Shown: positions 24,701 through 34,070, counted from the first letter of the stretch. The stretch: 64,000 bases of DNA from CAXNKH01 sp049296795 (GCA_049296795.1 JBAQTC010000011.1:124001-188000), one strand, 5' to 3'. The notes: a model not told the origin generated them from the sequence alone. Numbers and translations are program-made.

Positions 24701-27541
24701 TTAATGCGCCTGATCCCAATTCAAACCGACCCCGACCTCGGCCAGTAACGGCACCCGCAAATGGGCCACGCCCGCCATCAAGCGCGGAATTTCATGCCTG
24801 ACCCACTCGACTTCAGCTTCGGGCACTTCAAACACCAGTTCATCGTGTACTTGCATGATCATCCGGCTGCCACGGTGTTCGGCATCGAGCACCTGTTGGA
24901 CCTTGACCATGCTGAGCTTGATCAAATCGGCCGCTGTTCCCTGCATCGGCGCGTTGATGGCGGCGCGCTCGGCACCGCTGCGGCGTGGGCCATTGGGTGA
25001 ATTGATCTCGGGCAGATAAAGCCGACGGCCGAATACGGTCTCGACATAGCCTTGGCGCTTGGCCAAGGCCTTGGTCGTGTCCATATAGTGTTTAACACCG
25101 GGGTAGCGCTGGAAATAGCGCTCGATGTAGTTTTTGGCTGCCGTGTTGTCGATGCTCAGAGACCGCGCCAAACCATAAGCACTCATGCCATAAATCAGAC
25201 CGAAGTTAATGACCTTGGCGTAGCGGCGCTGTTCGCTGCTGACCTGATCGGTCCCGACACCAAAAATCTCGGAAGCCGTAGCTCGGTGCACGTCCATATT
25301 GTCATGAAAAGCCAGCAGCAGTGCCGCATCGCCGCTGATATGCGCCATGATGCGCAGCTCAATTTGGCTGTAATCGGCGCTGACGATTCGGTAACCGGGT
25401 GCCGCAACAAAAGCTTCGCGCACGCGCCGTCCCTCGGGCGTTCGAATCGGAATGTTTTGCAGGTTTGGATCATTGCTACTCAAGCGTCCGGTCACCGCCA
25501 CTGCCTGCGCATAGTGGGTATGAACCCGGCCAGTGCGAGGGTGGGCCAGCTGGGCCAGCTTGTCGGTATACGTGCCCTTGAGTTTGGCCAGACCGCGATG
25601 CTCCAAAATTTTGGCTGGCAGAGGGAAGTCCTCAGCCAACTTCTCCAGCACCTCCTCATCGGTACTGGGCGCACCGGTGAGCGTTTTCTTGACCACGGGC
25701 AGTCCCAGTTTGGTGAAAAATATCTCACCAATTTGCTTGGGACTGCTCAGATTAAAGGGTTGGCCCGCCAGTTCATGCGCCTCTTGCTCGAGTTGCAAAA
25801 TTCGTTGGCCCAATTCGTGACTCTGACCGGCCAGGGTGGGCGCATCAATCAGCACACCATTGCGCTCTATCCGGTACAAGGCCTCGCTACTGGCAATTTC
25901 CAGCTGGTAGATGAATTTCAACTTGTCGTTGACCTCGATCTGCGGCCACAGCGCCAAGTGCACATCGAGAGTCTGCTCCGAATCCTCACACGAATACGCT
26001 GCGGCCTTCTGAACATCGACTTGAGAAAACGAAATTTGATTTGCACCTTTGCCGCACAAGTCCTCGTAGCTGATGCCACTTCGTCCCAAATGGCGCTGCG
26101 CCAAGCTCGACAAACCGTGTGGTTTATGCACTTCAAGCACATAGCTTTGCAGCATGGTGTCGTGCACATAACCCTGCACTTCAATGCCGTAATTCGCCAG
26201 CACATGGCGGTCGTATTTAACGTGCTGACCCAGCTTGGACTGAAGCGGATTTTCCAGCCAGCGCTTGAGCTTGGCCAAGACCTCGTTGCGCGGCAACTGG
26301 GTTGGCGCATCGGGGTAGTCGTGCGCCAGGGGAATATAGGCCGCCTCACCCGGCTTAACGCTGAAACTGAGACCGACAATTTCAGCACGCATGGCGTCCA
26401 GCGACGTGGTCTCGGTGTCCAAGGCCACCAGTTCAGCGCACTCAATCCGCGCCAACCAGTCATCAAAAGCCGCCCAACTGAGGATAGTGTCGTAAGCCAC
26501 GCTGGTCACGCGGCTTGGTGAGAGTGCAGTTTGCGGCTCCAGCGGTTCCTCTGGCGCGTCAAACAGGCCAGGTTCTCGCCCTGAGCCTGATGTGGCCCCT
26601 CGCAGTTCGGCGCCCGTGGTTTTTGTTGCGGAGGCAGTAGCGCTTGCGCCCCCCATCCTGGCGGCCAACCCCTTGAAGCCATACGCTTCGTAGAAAGCTT
26701 TCAAGGCTAGGTTGTCCACTGCAGCCAACACCATGGCATCCAAGGCTGGCAGATCGGCCAGCCACTCGGCCAGATCGCAATCGGTTTTAATGGTCAGCAG
26801 TTGACGCCCAGTGGGCAACCAGTCCAAGGCTTTTCTCAGGTTCTCACCAACCACGCCTTTGATGTCAGCCGCATGGGCCACCACGGCATCCAGCGAACCG
26901 TATTCCTGTAACCACTTGGCTGCGGTCTTGGGGCCGACCTTGGCCACTCCTGGCACATTGTCCACCGCGTCACCGACCAAGGTCTGGAAGTCCACCATTA
27001 AGTGGGGCGGCACACCGAATTCAGCTTCCACCCCCGCCACATCACGGCGCCTACCGTTCATGGTGTCAATGATGGTGATGTGGGAGTTCACCAGTTGCGC
27101 CAAGTCTTTGTCGCCACTGCTTATCACCACCTCGACGCCTTGCTGCGCTGCGGTCAGCGCCAGAGTTCCAATCACATCGTCGGCTTCGACCCCTGGGACA
27201 TCCAACACTTTCCAGCCCAGCAAGCGGACCAGTTCGTGGATGGGGCCGATCTGGGCCCGCAGGTCGTCTGGCATGGGGGAGCGCTGAGCTTTGTACTGGG
27301 GGTAGAGCGCGTCCCTGAAGGTCGGGCCCTTGGCGTCAAACACGCAAGCGGCGTAATCAGCGGCGACCTCTTTGCGCAAACTTTGCAGCATATTGATCAT
27401 GCCGCGGATGGCACCCGTTGGTGCACTGGCCGGGTCACCCGGACTCGCCCTTAAATCAGGCATGGCGTGAAAAGCGCGGTACAAATAACTGGACCCATCC
27501 ACCAGCAACAGGGTTTTTCGTGGGGCAGAAGTTTCAATCAT
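24701..27541 (-). CDS. polA: DNA polymerase I
   Basis: PolA fills gaps, removes RNA primers and serves repair. The 946-residue protein has all three domains: the 5'-3' exonuclease (LLLVDGSSYLYRAFHAMPDL to about residue 300, with GVEADDVIGTLA), the 3'-5' exonuclease (ELVALDTETTSLDAM, near 350-540), and the polymerase (DYSQIELRIMAH, RRYAKVINFGLIYGMSAYGL, and VHDELVFEVP near the end). Acidic exonuclease residues are present, so proofreading should be active. The ATG at 27541 begins MIETSAPRKTLLLV; a start seven codons upstream is rejected. A long open frame on the other strand is a shadow. Confidence 0.97.
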   Translation of the reverse strand: MIETSAPRKTLLLVDGSSYLYRAFHAMPDLRASPGDPASAPTGAIRGMINMLQSLRKEVAADYAACVFDAKGPTFRDALYPQYKAQRSPMPDDLRAQIGPIHELVRLLGWKVLDVPGVEADDVIGTLALTAAQQGVEVVISSGDKDLAQLVNSHITIIDTMNGRRRDVAGVEAEFGVPPHLMVDFQTLVGDAVDNVPGVAKVGPKTAAKWLQEYGSLDAVVAHAADIKGVVGENLRKALDWLPTGRQLLTIKTDCDLAEWLADLPALDAMVLAAVDNLALKAFYEAYGFKGLAARMGGASATASATKTTGAELRGATSGSGREPGLFDAPEEPLEPQTALSPSRVTSVAYDTILSWAAFDDWLARIECAELVALDTETTSLDAMRAEIVGLSFSVKPGEAAYIPLAHDYPDAPTQLPRNEVLAKLKRWLENPLQSKLGQHVKYDRHVLANYGIEVQGYVHDTMLQSYVLEVHKPHGLSSLAQRHLGRSGISYEDLCGKGANQISFSQVDVQKAAAYSCEDSEQTLDVHLALWPQIEVNDKLKFIYQLEIASSEALYRIERNGVLIDAPTLAGQSHELGQRILQLEQEAHELAGQPFNLSSPKQIGEIFFTKLGLPVVKKTLTGAPSTDEEVLEKLAEDFPLPAKILEHRGLAKLKGTYTDKLAQLAHPRTGRVHTHYAQAVAVTGRLSSNDPNLQNIPIRTPEGRRVREAFVAAPGYRIVSADYSQIELRIMAHISGDAALLLAFHDNMDVHRATASEIFGVGTDQVSSEQRRYAKVINFGLIYGMSAYGLARSLSIDNTAAKNYIERYFQRYPGVKHYMDTTKALAKRQGYVETVFGRRLYLPEINSPNGPRRSGAERAAINAPMQGTAADLIKLSMVKVQQVLDAEHRGSRMIMQVHDELVFEVPEAEVEWVRHEIPRLMAGVAHLRVPLLAEVGVGLNWDQAH

Positions 27542-27754
27542 GGCTGCATTGTGCCTGCTCAACCGGCCACGCCATCAGGGGGCATGTCCTTGCATCTAGA
27601 CCCCAACTTGGCTGGAGCGGGAGCTGGTCAGCGGCATCAAGGAAGATGCCTTAGCTGTCATGGATTTTGAAACTCTTAATAGACCGATAACAGTTTCATT
27701 ATTCGCCTGTCATTCAGGCCATCCGTCCAAAGTCACTCGCTCTACAATGCAGCC

Positions 27755-28084
27755 ATGCGCGCTCCTAAATCCCTCCTACCTCTCCTGTTTTCCCTAACGG
27801 TTGTCCTGATCAGTCCTTGGGTACAAGCACAGACCCCGGCTGGCAACACGAGTCCCCCGGCGCAAGGGATTGAGCGCAGCACCGAACACATCCGGGTCGA
27901 AGACAGCGGGGCCCGGATTGACGAAGTCCGTGTCGGTGGCGAAACCCGCAGCATCACGGTGCAACCCAAAGGCAATATGCCGGCTTACGAAGTCCTTCCC
28001 AATCAAGCAGCGCGTGGCCCGGCCGTGCTGGAGCGTGAATCAGGAAGCAGCGGCTCGCGGGTCTGGAAAATCTTGGGGTTCTGA
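27755..28084 (+). CDS. DUF2782-type small exported protein
   Basis: This 109-residue protein has a clear signal peptide (SLLPLLFSLTVVLISPWVQA, then Q) and a short mature part with RIDEVRVGGETRSITVQPKG, MPAYEVLP and a C-terminal SGSRVWKILGF. This pattern and the position directly before thrB match the DUF2782 family. Function is unknown. It is three bases upstream of thrB, so cotranscribed. The 190 bases before it, back to polA, contain one small hairpin (GGCATC/GATGCC near 27634-27651) and no clear promoter. Confidence 0.8.
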   Translation: MRAPKSLLPLLFSLTVVLISPWVQAQTPAGNTSPPAQGIERSTEHIRVEDSGARIDEVRVGGETRSITVQPKGNMPAYEVLPNQAARGPAVLERESGSSGSRVWKILGF

Positions 28085-28087
28085 TTC

Positions 28088-29062
28088 ATGGCGGTTTTCA
28101 CTGAAGTCTCATTCGATGAGGCCAGCGACTTCCTGACCCAGCTGAACCTGGGACAGCTCCGGCATATGGAAGGCTGTTCCGGTGGCATAGAGAACACCAA
28201 CTTCTTCATCAGCACCGACCAGGGTGACTATGTATTGACCCTGTTCGAACGCCTGAGTGCCGAGCAATTGCCTTTTTACCTGCGCTTGATGAAGCACCTG
28301 GCCCATGCCGGCATCCCCGTGCCCGATCCAGCAGCCGACCGGGACGGTGACATTTTGCACCAACTCAAGGGTAAACCGGCAGCCGTCGTTAATCGCCTGA
28401 TCGGTCACAGCGTCCTGAAGCCCCAGGCTGGCCATTGTTCTGCGGTCGGCCAGATGATGGCCAAAATGCATTTGGCAGGGCGCGACTTTGAACGCCAACA
28501 GCCTAATTTGCGCGGTTTGGCTTGGTGGAATGAAACCATTCCGGTGGTCCTACCCTATCTGCAAGCCGACCAAGCTCAGCTGATCGTGCGTGAATTGGCC
28601 TACCAAAACCATGTGGCGGCTTCGTCGGCCTACGCCGCCTTGCCACGCGGCGCTATCCATGCCGATCTGTTTCGTGACAACGTGATGTTCGATTCGCGCG
28701 CTGGTTCTCCAGAGCTCACCGGTTTTTTTGATTTTTATTTCGCCGGTGTTGACTGCTTTTTGTTTGACCTTGCTGTGAGCTTGAACGACTGGTGCATCGA
28801 CTTGAGCACGGGCGCTCACGACCCCGTTCGCGCTGCCAGCTTTTTGCAAGCCTACAACGCCGTGCGCCCACTCAGCCTCGCCGAACGCCAGTTACTCCCG
28901 GCCATGCTGCGGGCTGGGGCTTTGCGTTTTTGGACATCTCGCTTGTGGGATTACCATTTGCCGCGGGATGCCACAATGTTGAAAGCCCATGACCCTAGCC
29001 ATTTCGAACGCGTCTTGCTCGAACGTGCCGACCACCCTGTCCTTGCCCGCGACCTGCTTTAA
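28088..29062 (+). CDS. thrB: Homoserine kinase (ThrB, aminoglycoside-phosphotransferase type)
   Basis: The enzyme phosphorylates homoserine for threonine synthesis. The 324-residue protein belongs to the APH-fold ThrB group of Pseudomonas and betaproteobacteria, not the GHMP-type ThrB of enterics. It shows GCSGGIENTNFFISTDQGDYVLT at the N-terminus, the catalytic loop PRGAIHADLFRDNVMF near residue 200, and FFDFYFAGVDCFLFDLAV for metal binding. The length is normal. It is flanked by the DUF2782 gene and a BPSS1780-type gene. Confidence 0.92.
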   Translation: MAVFTEVSFDEASDFLTQLNLGQLRHMEGCSGGIENTNFFISTDQGDYVLTLFERLSAEQLPFYLRLMKHLAHAGIPVPDPAADRDGDILHQLKGKPAAVVNRLIGHSVLKPQAGHCSAVGQMMAKMHLAGRDFERQQPNLRGLAWWNETIPVVLPYLQADQAQLIVRELAYQNHVAASSAYAALPRGAIHADLFRDNVMFDSRAGSPELTGFFDFYFAGVDCFLFDLAVSLNDWCIDLSTGAHDPVRAASFLQAYNAVRPLSLAERQLLPAMLRAGALRFWTSRLWDYHLPRDATMLKAHDPSHFERVLLERADHPVLARDLL

Positions 29063-29071
29063 GAAACAAAC

Positions 29072-29848
29072 ATGAAATTGAACATCGTTCCGGCACGCAC
29101 CGGCATGGTCTGGGTCAAGTTGGGAATTCAGACTTTTTTGCGTCAACCGCTGGCGCTGTCGGGTTTGTTTTTTATGTTCATGGCTGTGATGTCAATTGCC
29201 AGCCTGTTGCCCTGGCTGGGCAGCGCCGTCGCCCTGGGTTTATTGCCCGCCGCCAGCCTGGGTTTGATGGCCGCCACCCGTGAGGCCAGCACGGGCAAGT
29301 TCCCCATGCCAACGATTCTGATCAGCGCTTTTCGTGCCGGCCAGCAACGTGCCCGCGCCATGCTGGTACTCGGCGCCTGGTACGCCGTGGGTTTTCTGCT
29401 GATTCTGGGACTCTCGGCCCTGGTCGATGGCGGAACTTTTGCCCACGTTTATCTGGTTGGCGGTACCCTCAACCGCGAAACCTTGATGACGCCCGAATTT
29501 CAGAGTGCGATGTGGCTGGCCATGGGCCTGTACCTGCCCTTGTCACTGTTGTTTTGGCATGCACCCGCCCTGGTTCATTGGTACGGCATCAGCCCACTCA
29601 AGAGCCTGTTTTTCAGCCTGATTGCCTGTTTCAAGAATTTCTGGGCTTTCAGCGTTTTCGCTCTGGTCTGGATGGGTGTATTTCTGTCTGTCGGTCTGGT
29701 GGTGGCAACGCTGGCGGGAATGCTGGGCAGCCCTGAGCTGGTGCTGACGCTGCTGTTCCCGGCTGCCATGCTGATGGCCGCCATGTTTTTTACTTCGATC
29801 TATTTCAGTTTTCGTGACTGTTTTGACCCCGAGGAGAAAACCCCATGA
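29072..29848 (+). CDS. BPSS1780-family membrane protein
   Basis: The 258-residue protein begins MKLNIVPARTGMVWVKLGI and has about six hydrophobic segments, one of them directly after the opening FLRQPLALSGLFF. This N-terminal pattern and the position after thrB fit the BPSS1780 family of uncharacterised betaproteobacterial inner-membrane proteins. No catalytic motif is visible. Its stop overlaps the start of the next small gene (ATGA). Confidence 0.75.
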   Translation: MKLNIVPARTGMVWVKLGIQTFLRQPLALSGLFFMFMAVMSIASLLPWLGSAVALGLLPAASLGLMAATREASTGKFPMPTILISAFRAGQQRARAMLVLGAWYAVGFLLILGLSALVDGGTFAHVYLVGGTLNRETLMTPEFQSAMWLAMGLYLPLSLLFWHAPALVHWYGISPLKSLFFSLIACFKNFWAFSVFALVWMGVFLSVGLVVATLAGMLGSPELVLTLLFPAAMLMAAMFFTSIYFSFRDCFDPEEKTP

Positions 29849-30072
29849 GCAAGAGCAGCGATTGGTCAGTCAAAGTCCTGGCTTTGATCAAAGTTGGCAA
29901 TAACGCCGCTGCCCTGCTCCAAATCAAGGTCGCCCCCAGCGTCAAGGACTTGCGTCAGTTACAGAAAAGCATGCTGGCGGCCGCCCTATTGACGCAACAC
30001 CCGCAGGTGGCCGAGACCATCGCCGATCAGATCGATGCCTTGTCGGCACCGCGTCTGCACCGTTCTCCCTGA
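29845..30072 (+). CDS. Small conserved-looking cytoplasmic protein (75 aa), unknown
   Basis: The 75-residue product (MSKSSDWSVKVLALIKVGNN...) has no signal or membrane segment and looks mostly helical. It overlaps the preceding membrane-protein stop by four bases (ATGA) and has a plausible ribosome binding site (GAGGAG) inside that gene, which supports real translation. I do not recognise a family. Confidence 0.55.
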   Translation: MSKSSDWSVKVLALIKVGNNAAALLQIKVAPSVKDLRQLQKSMLAAALLTQHPQVAETIADQIDALSAPRLHRSP

Positions 30073-30099
30073 TTTATTTGATCCGCTCCCCTACACCCT

Positions 30100-30969
30100 A
30101 TGGCCGACCCCATCCTCACCTACAACCCGAACCCAACGCGACCCAGCTTGAAACTGCCCGCAGGCGCATGCGACAGTCATGTCCATGTCTTTGGTCCTGG
30201 AACACTTTTCCCCTATGCCGAAAAGCGCAATTTCACCCCGGTTGATGCACCGAAAGAAACCTTGTTCGCTCTGCACCGCCAACTGGGCATTGACCGTTGC
30301 GTGATCGTTCAATCCATCGTCCATGGCTTGGACAACAGCGTGGTCGAGGATGCGATCCAGGCCGGTGGCGGCAACTACCTGGGCGTAGCGCTGGTCCCAC
30401 ACCAAGTGTCCAATGCCGAATTGCTGCGCCTCAAAACAGCTGGCTTTCGCGGCGTTCGGTTTAATTTCATGAAACACCTCGGACACGGCGCTACGCCGCA
30501 AGACGTGGTGGCCCTGAGTCAAAGGTTGGCCCCCTTGGGTCTGCATTTGCAAATCCATTTTTCCAGCGAACTGATTCACGAGCTGGCTCCGATCTTCAAG
30601 CAGTCTGCCGTCCCGGTAGTGATCGACCATATCGGTCGGGTTGATGCGGCCTTGGGCGAAAACCATGCCGACTTCCGTGCGCTGTGCGCGTTGCTGCAAG
30701 ACCCGCGCTTTCATGTCAAAGTCAGTGGAGTTGACAGAGTAGCCAAAGCCTGGCCCTACGCCGATGGCGTTGCGCTGGCTCGTCGACTGGTGCAGGAGTT
30801 CTCCGATCGCTGTTTCTGGGGCACCGATTGGCCTCATCCCAACCACCACCATGTGCCTGACGATGGTGCCTTAACCGATCTGATTTCTCAGATTGCGCCT
30901 ACACCCGAGTTGTTGCAAGCTGTGATGGTGACCAACCCACAAGGTTTTTACAATTTCGGCACTTTGTAA
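30100..30969 (+). CDS. Amidohydrolase of the 2-pyrone-4,6-dicarboxylate hydrolase (LigI) family
   Basis: The 289-residue TIM-barrel hydrolase shows LPAGACDSHVHVFGPG near residue 22, where the HxH pair lies, GFRGVRFNFMKH near 115, VVIDHIGRVDA near 175 and FWGTDWPHPNHHHVPDDG near 242. This layout is typical of LigI and related lactonases that open 2-pyrone-4,6-dicarboxylate in the protocatechuate 4,5-cleavage route. No other genes of that route are nearby, so the true substrate may be another lactone. It forms a likely operon with an SDR and a dimeric-barrel protein gene. Confidence 0.75.
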   Translation: MADPILTYNPNPTRPSLKLPAGACDSHVHVFGPGTLFPYAEKRNFTPVDAPKETLFALHRQLGIDRCVIVQSIVHGLDNSVVEDAIQAGGGNYLGVALVPHQVSNAELLRLKTAGFRGVRFNFMKHLGHGATPQDVVALSQRLAPLGLHLQIHFSSELIHELAPIFKQSAVPVVIDHIGRVDAALGENHADFRALCALLQDPRFHVKVSGVDRVAKAWPYADGVALARRLVQEFSDRCFWGTDWPHPNHHHVPDDGALTDLISQIAPTPELLQAVMVTNPQGFYNFGTL

Positions 30970-31009
30970 GACTGGCCTGAAACTCGGTCAATTGCTTAAA
31001 GGACAGATC

Positions 31010-31810
31010 GTGGGTGAACGTTTATTGGGAAAAGTGGCTTTGGTAACAGGTGCCGGTTCGGTCGGGCCGGGCTGGGGCAACGGGCGAGCCATTGCTGTGC
31101 GTTTCGCTCAAGAAGGTGCCAAAGTTTTTGCGATCGATCGCGACATGGCTCGAATGGAGGAGACCGTCAAACTGGTCCAGCAAGCTGGTGGCGAAATCGC
31201 CACCGCCTGTTGTGATGTCACCCAATCCGAACAGATCGCCGACATCGTGGCGCAATGCCAGGCGCATTTTGGCCGTATCGATGTGCTGGTTAATAACGTT
31301 GGGGGATCGGCCGCAGGCGGTCCGGTCCAGATGAGCGAAGAGGTTTGGGACGCCCAGCTTGACCACAACCTCAAAAGCGTGTTTCTGACGTGCAAACATG
31401 TGTTGCCCATCATGGAGGCCCAAGGCCAAGGCGCCATCGTGAACATAGCCTCGACCTCGGGTCTGCGTTGGACCGGTTCTGCGCAAGTCGCTTATGCCGC
31501 GACCAAAGCTGGCGTTCTCCAATTGTCACGCGTGGTTGCGGTGCAATACGCCAAAGCCGGCATTCGGGTCAATACTGTGGTGCCGGGTCAGCTCTACACC
31601 CCCATGGTCGATGTCCGGCTGGCCAAACAGCGCACCGGCGGTGATGTGACCGAATTGCTCAAACAGCGCCAATCTCGCATTCCCCTGCCCTTTATGGGCG
31701 ATGGGCGCGACACGGCCAATGCAGCGCTGTTCCTGGCTTCGGACGAAGCCCGCTTCATCACCGCCACTGAAATTGTGGTCGATGGCGGCATGTCGGCCCG
31801 TTGCGATTGA
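31010..31810 (+). CDS. Short-chain dehydrogenase/reductase
   Basis: The 266-residue protein has the SDR cofactor motif VALVTGAGSVGPGWGNGRAI near residue 8, the structural VLVNNVGG near 88, the catalytic Ser (NIASTSG) and YAATK (Tyr-X3-Lys) near 160, and DGGMSAR at the end. The enlarged glycine-rich loop (SVGPGWGNG) is unusual but seen in some catabolic SDRs. GTG 31010 follows AAAGGA at good spacing and is preferred over a start six codons upstream. The substrate is probably an alcohol or ketone in the same pathway as the LigI-like hydrolase. Confidence 0.82.
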   Translation: MGERLLGKVALVTGAGSVGPGWGNGRAIAVRFAQEGAKVFAIDRDMARMEETVKLVQQAGGEIATACCDVTQSEQIADIVAQCQAHFGRIDVLVNNVGGSAAGGPVQMSEEVWDAQLDHNLKSVFLTCKHVLPIMEAQGQGAIVNIASTSGLRWTGSAQVAYAATKAGVLQLSRVVAVQYAKAGIRVNTVVPGQLYTPMVDVRLAKQRTGGDVTELLKQRQSRIPLPFMGDGRDTANAALFLASDEARFITATEIVVDGGMSARCD

Positions 31811-31834
31811 TTTTCTGTCCACACGAGAAGCACG

Positions 31835-32449
31835 ATGAACACCCGCACCGACTGCCTGCTGATCCAGGCGAACTGCACGCGCGATCTGGCCCAGCAAATC
31901 ACCCGTTCTGACGCCTGGCTTAAGCAGCCGGTGCAATTACCTGAACTTCATGGCCTGCAGGCCCGAGGGGTTTGGTCGGCTGAACAACAAATGCTTTACC
32001 TCTACCTTGAGCTGACAGCGCCAACCCAGGTTCAGACCGAGACCGTTCGCGCACTGGAAGCCAGTTTGACGCTGCGCTGTGCACAAGCCCAGAACTTCCG
32101 GGTTTCCCGCCTAAGCCAAGTTTTTGATCGCGCAGGCGCCTCCAGCAGCGCCCAGCCGGGATGTCACTACGTGGTGGAGACCGACCCCGAAGACGGCTGG
32201 ATGGAAGAAATTGGTCGCTGGTATGACGAAGAACACATGCCAGGCCTGGCCAGCGTGTCCGGTAGCGTGCGGGCCACGCGCTTTCTCAACCATGACCATG
32301 GCCCAGTTTCTTATGCCTGTTACGACCTGGTGAGTCCAGACGTTCTGGGCTGCGCCGACTGGCTGGCCGTGCGCTACACCGACTGGAGCAGCCGGGCCCG
32401 GCCCCACTTCACTAACACCCAACGCACCATGTTTGAATTGCTGTCCTGA
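31835..32449 (+). CDS. DUF4286-like dimeric alpha/beta-barrel protein
   Basis: The 204-residue protein has a C-terminal half with EEIGRWYDEEHMPGLASVSG and SVRATRFLNHDHGP, a pattern of dimeric alpha-beta barrel (DUF4286/EthD-like) proteins often found in catabolic clusters. The N-terminal half is a second, weaker copy-like region. No catalytic call is possible. It is the third gene of the trio after the LigI-like hydrolase and SDR, and converges on the secreted-protein gene at 32454. Confidence 0.55.
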   Translation: MNTRTDCLLIQANCTRDLAQQITRSDAWLKQPVQLPELHGLQARGVWSAEQQMLYLYLELTAPTQVQTETVRALEASLTLRCAQAQNFRVSRLSQVFDRAGASSSAQPGCHYVVETDPEDGWMEEIGRWYDEEHMPGLASVSGSVRATRFLNHDHGPVSYACYDLVSPDVLGCADWLAVRYTDWSSRARPHFTNTQRTMFELLS

Positions 32450-32453
32450 GGTT

Positions 32454-32900
32454 TTAGCGACGGTCCCCCCGACCGTCGCGCTCACCCCTTCCGTCACGGT
32501 CCCCGCGGCCTTCATGGCCACGCCTTGCATCATGCCCGTGGCGACCGCGATCGTGATCACGCCGTTCAGCATAGCGCTCGTGAATCCAGGATTCTTGGAC
32601 GAAATACACCGGTTGACCGCAGGCGTTGTAACGGTGGCAATGCTTGCCCCAATGCTGCTGGTGGCCGAATGGCACATACAGGTATATCGGCTGTTGGTAA
32701 ACCGCCACCGGGGACGGTGAGATCACGACAGTGTGGGGATAAACCAGCCGAGGCTGCGGAAAATTACCAATATCAATCCGCCCATAAACCCCGGGCTGGC
32801 GAATGCCAATCGACACCCCAACACTGGTCTCGGCCCCGGCAGGGGTCAAGGCAGCAGCCAGAGCGCAACTGACAAGAACAAACATTCCAAGTCTTCTCAT
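32454..32900 (-). CDS. Secreted protein with Arg/Gly/Asp/His-rich tail
   Basis: The 148-residue product has a signal peptide (MRRLGMFVLVSCALAAALTP, cleavage probably at AGA-ET) and a mature region with GVSIGIRQPGVYGRIDIGNF, the layout of small exported proteins found in many betaproteobacteria. After about residue 105 it becomes a low-complexity tail of RDHDRGRHGHDARRGHEGRG type, then repeats of GDRDGRGERDGRGDR. The tail is highly charged. The function is unknown. The ATG at 32900 has AGGAGAA eight bases upstream. Confidence 0.7.
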   Translation of the reverse strand: MRRLGMFVLVSCALAAALTPAGAETSVGVSIGIRQPGVYGRIDIGNFPQPRLVYPHTVVISPSPVAVYQQPIYLYVPFGHQQHWGKHCHRYNACGQPVYFVQESWIHERYAERRDHDRGRHGHDARRGHEGRGDRDGRGERDGRGDRR

Positions 32901-32987
32901 TAGATTTCTCCTGAAGTCCGTCCACTCACAACGTTTGGCGCTCAAAAATCGATGACAAAAACCCCTTAATAGCAGGCGCAACGAAGC

Positions 32988-34070
32988 TCAGGCTTTCAGG
33001 CGCGGGATCAACCTCTGTGCATTTTCACGGCCTATGGCCTTCAGATCTGCGGTCGAAAAGCCATAATCAATCAAGCCCTTGATGTTGTCCTCGCCCGTCC
33101 GATAAGGGTAGTCCGAACCGAACAGCACCTGCGAAGAACTGACCAATTTAAGCAGCGAGCTCAAAGCCATGGGATTAGCTGACCAGGCGGTGTCGTAATA
33201 AAACCGCTGGAGCTCATGCATTACTCCGTTGGGGACTTTGGCAGCCAAGGCCTTGTTGATCACCGGCATTTTTTGCAGGCGTTCGGTCAGGAAAGGCAGG
33301 GTTCCACCGGCATGCGAAAAAATGAATTTGACATTCGGGCAGCGCGCTGCAGTACCTGAAAAAACGAGGTCAACAATGGTGCGGGTAGTGTCGGTGCCGA
33401 ACTCCACCACCGTGGTGGGCACATTGGGCAACAGATTTTCACAACAGTTGGCCGCCGTGGGATGGGTGTAGAGAATCGCTTTACGGCGATTGAGTTCATC
33501 CATCACCGGCGCAAACGAGGGGTGGCCCAGCCATTTGTCGCCGTAGCTGGTGAGCAGGCCAATACCGTCGGCTTTGAGCACATCAAGCGCATATTCCATT
33601 TCACGCAAAGCGCTGTCTGCATCCTGCATGGGGAGCATGGCAAACGAACCAAAACGTCCAGGATGCAAACGTGCCATAGAAGCGACCCACTCGTTGCTTT
33701 CTCGCGCCACCTTGCGTGCTTGATCGATTTTAAAAACACTGACTTGGGGCGTGGTCACCGACAGGATAGAGGTGGCAACCCCGGCTTTGTCCATGTCATC
33801 CATGGTTTTGGCCAGTGACCAACCCGCCACCAAAGGCGGAGCCATTTTCAATACCTGCAGTTCCTTGACATAGGCCGGCGAGAACAAATGGTGGTGGGTA
33901 TCGATCCGGTCGCGTACGGCCTGCGTCTGCCCCATGGGCGCACAAGCGCTCAGCAAGGTTGAACCACCCAGGGCCGCCAGACCACTCAAAAAACCCCGGC
34001 GAGGCAAGTCACAGCCACAACTCGCCTGCAGGCGCTGGGGTTTGGATTCGTCATTTGATACAAAAGTCAT
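32988..34070 (-). CDS. Exported amidohydrolase (ACMSD-like) with Tat/lipobox leader
   Basis: The 360-residue protein has a twin-arginine leader (LPRRGFLSGLAALGG) that also ends in a lipobox (LSAC). The mature domain is an amidohydrolase-2 TIM barrel: RIDTHHHLFSPAYV (metal-binding His pair), YTHPT, FIFSHAGGTLPFL and LFGSDYPY (Asp). Family members are decarboxylases or hydrolases acting on aromatic or related acids, usually in the cytoplasm, so an exported form is unusual. ATG 34070 has AGGAGACAG in front; a start 20 residues upstream is rejected. It lies downstream of uvrD on the same strand. Confidence 0.8.
   Translation of the reverse strand: MTFVSNDESKPQRLQASCGCDLPRRGFLSGLAALGGSTLLSACAPMGQTQAVRDRIDTHHHLFSPAYVKELQVLKMAPPLVAGWSLAKTMDDMDKAGVATSILSVTTPQVSVFKIDQARKVARESNEWVASMARLHPGRFGSFAMLPMQDADSALREMEYALDVLKADGIGLLTSYGDKWLGHPSFAPVMDELNRRKAILYTHPTAANCCENLLPNVPTTVVEFGTDTTRTIVDLVFSGTAARCPNVKFIFSHAGGTLPFLTERLQKMPVINKALAAKVPNGVMHELQRFYYDTAWSANPMALSSLLKLVSSSQVLFGSDYPYRTGEDNIKGLIDYGFSTADLKAIGRENAQRLIPRLKA

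Noticed and set aside
25052..26521. Long (489-codon) open frame on the plus strand opposite polA
   Set aside because: It is a shadow of the polA codon structure; the minus-strand frame has complete DNA polymerase I motifs and the plus frame has none.
27634..27651. GGCATC-AAGGAA-GATGCC hairpin as a terminator
   Set aside because: No T-run on either strand, and polA is divergent from the next gene, so there is nothing to terminate.
32454..32560. Repeated Arg/Gly/Asp codons as a CRISPR-like or satellite array
   Set aside because: The repeats are short, irregular and in frame with a secreted protein; there are no spacers.
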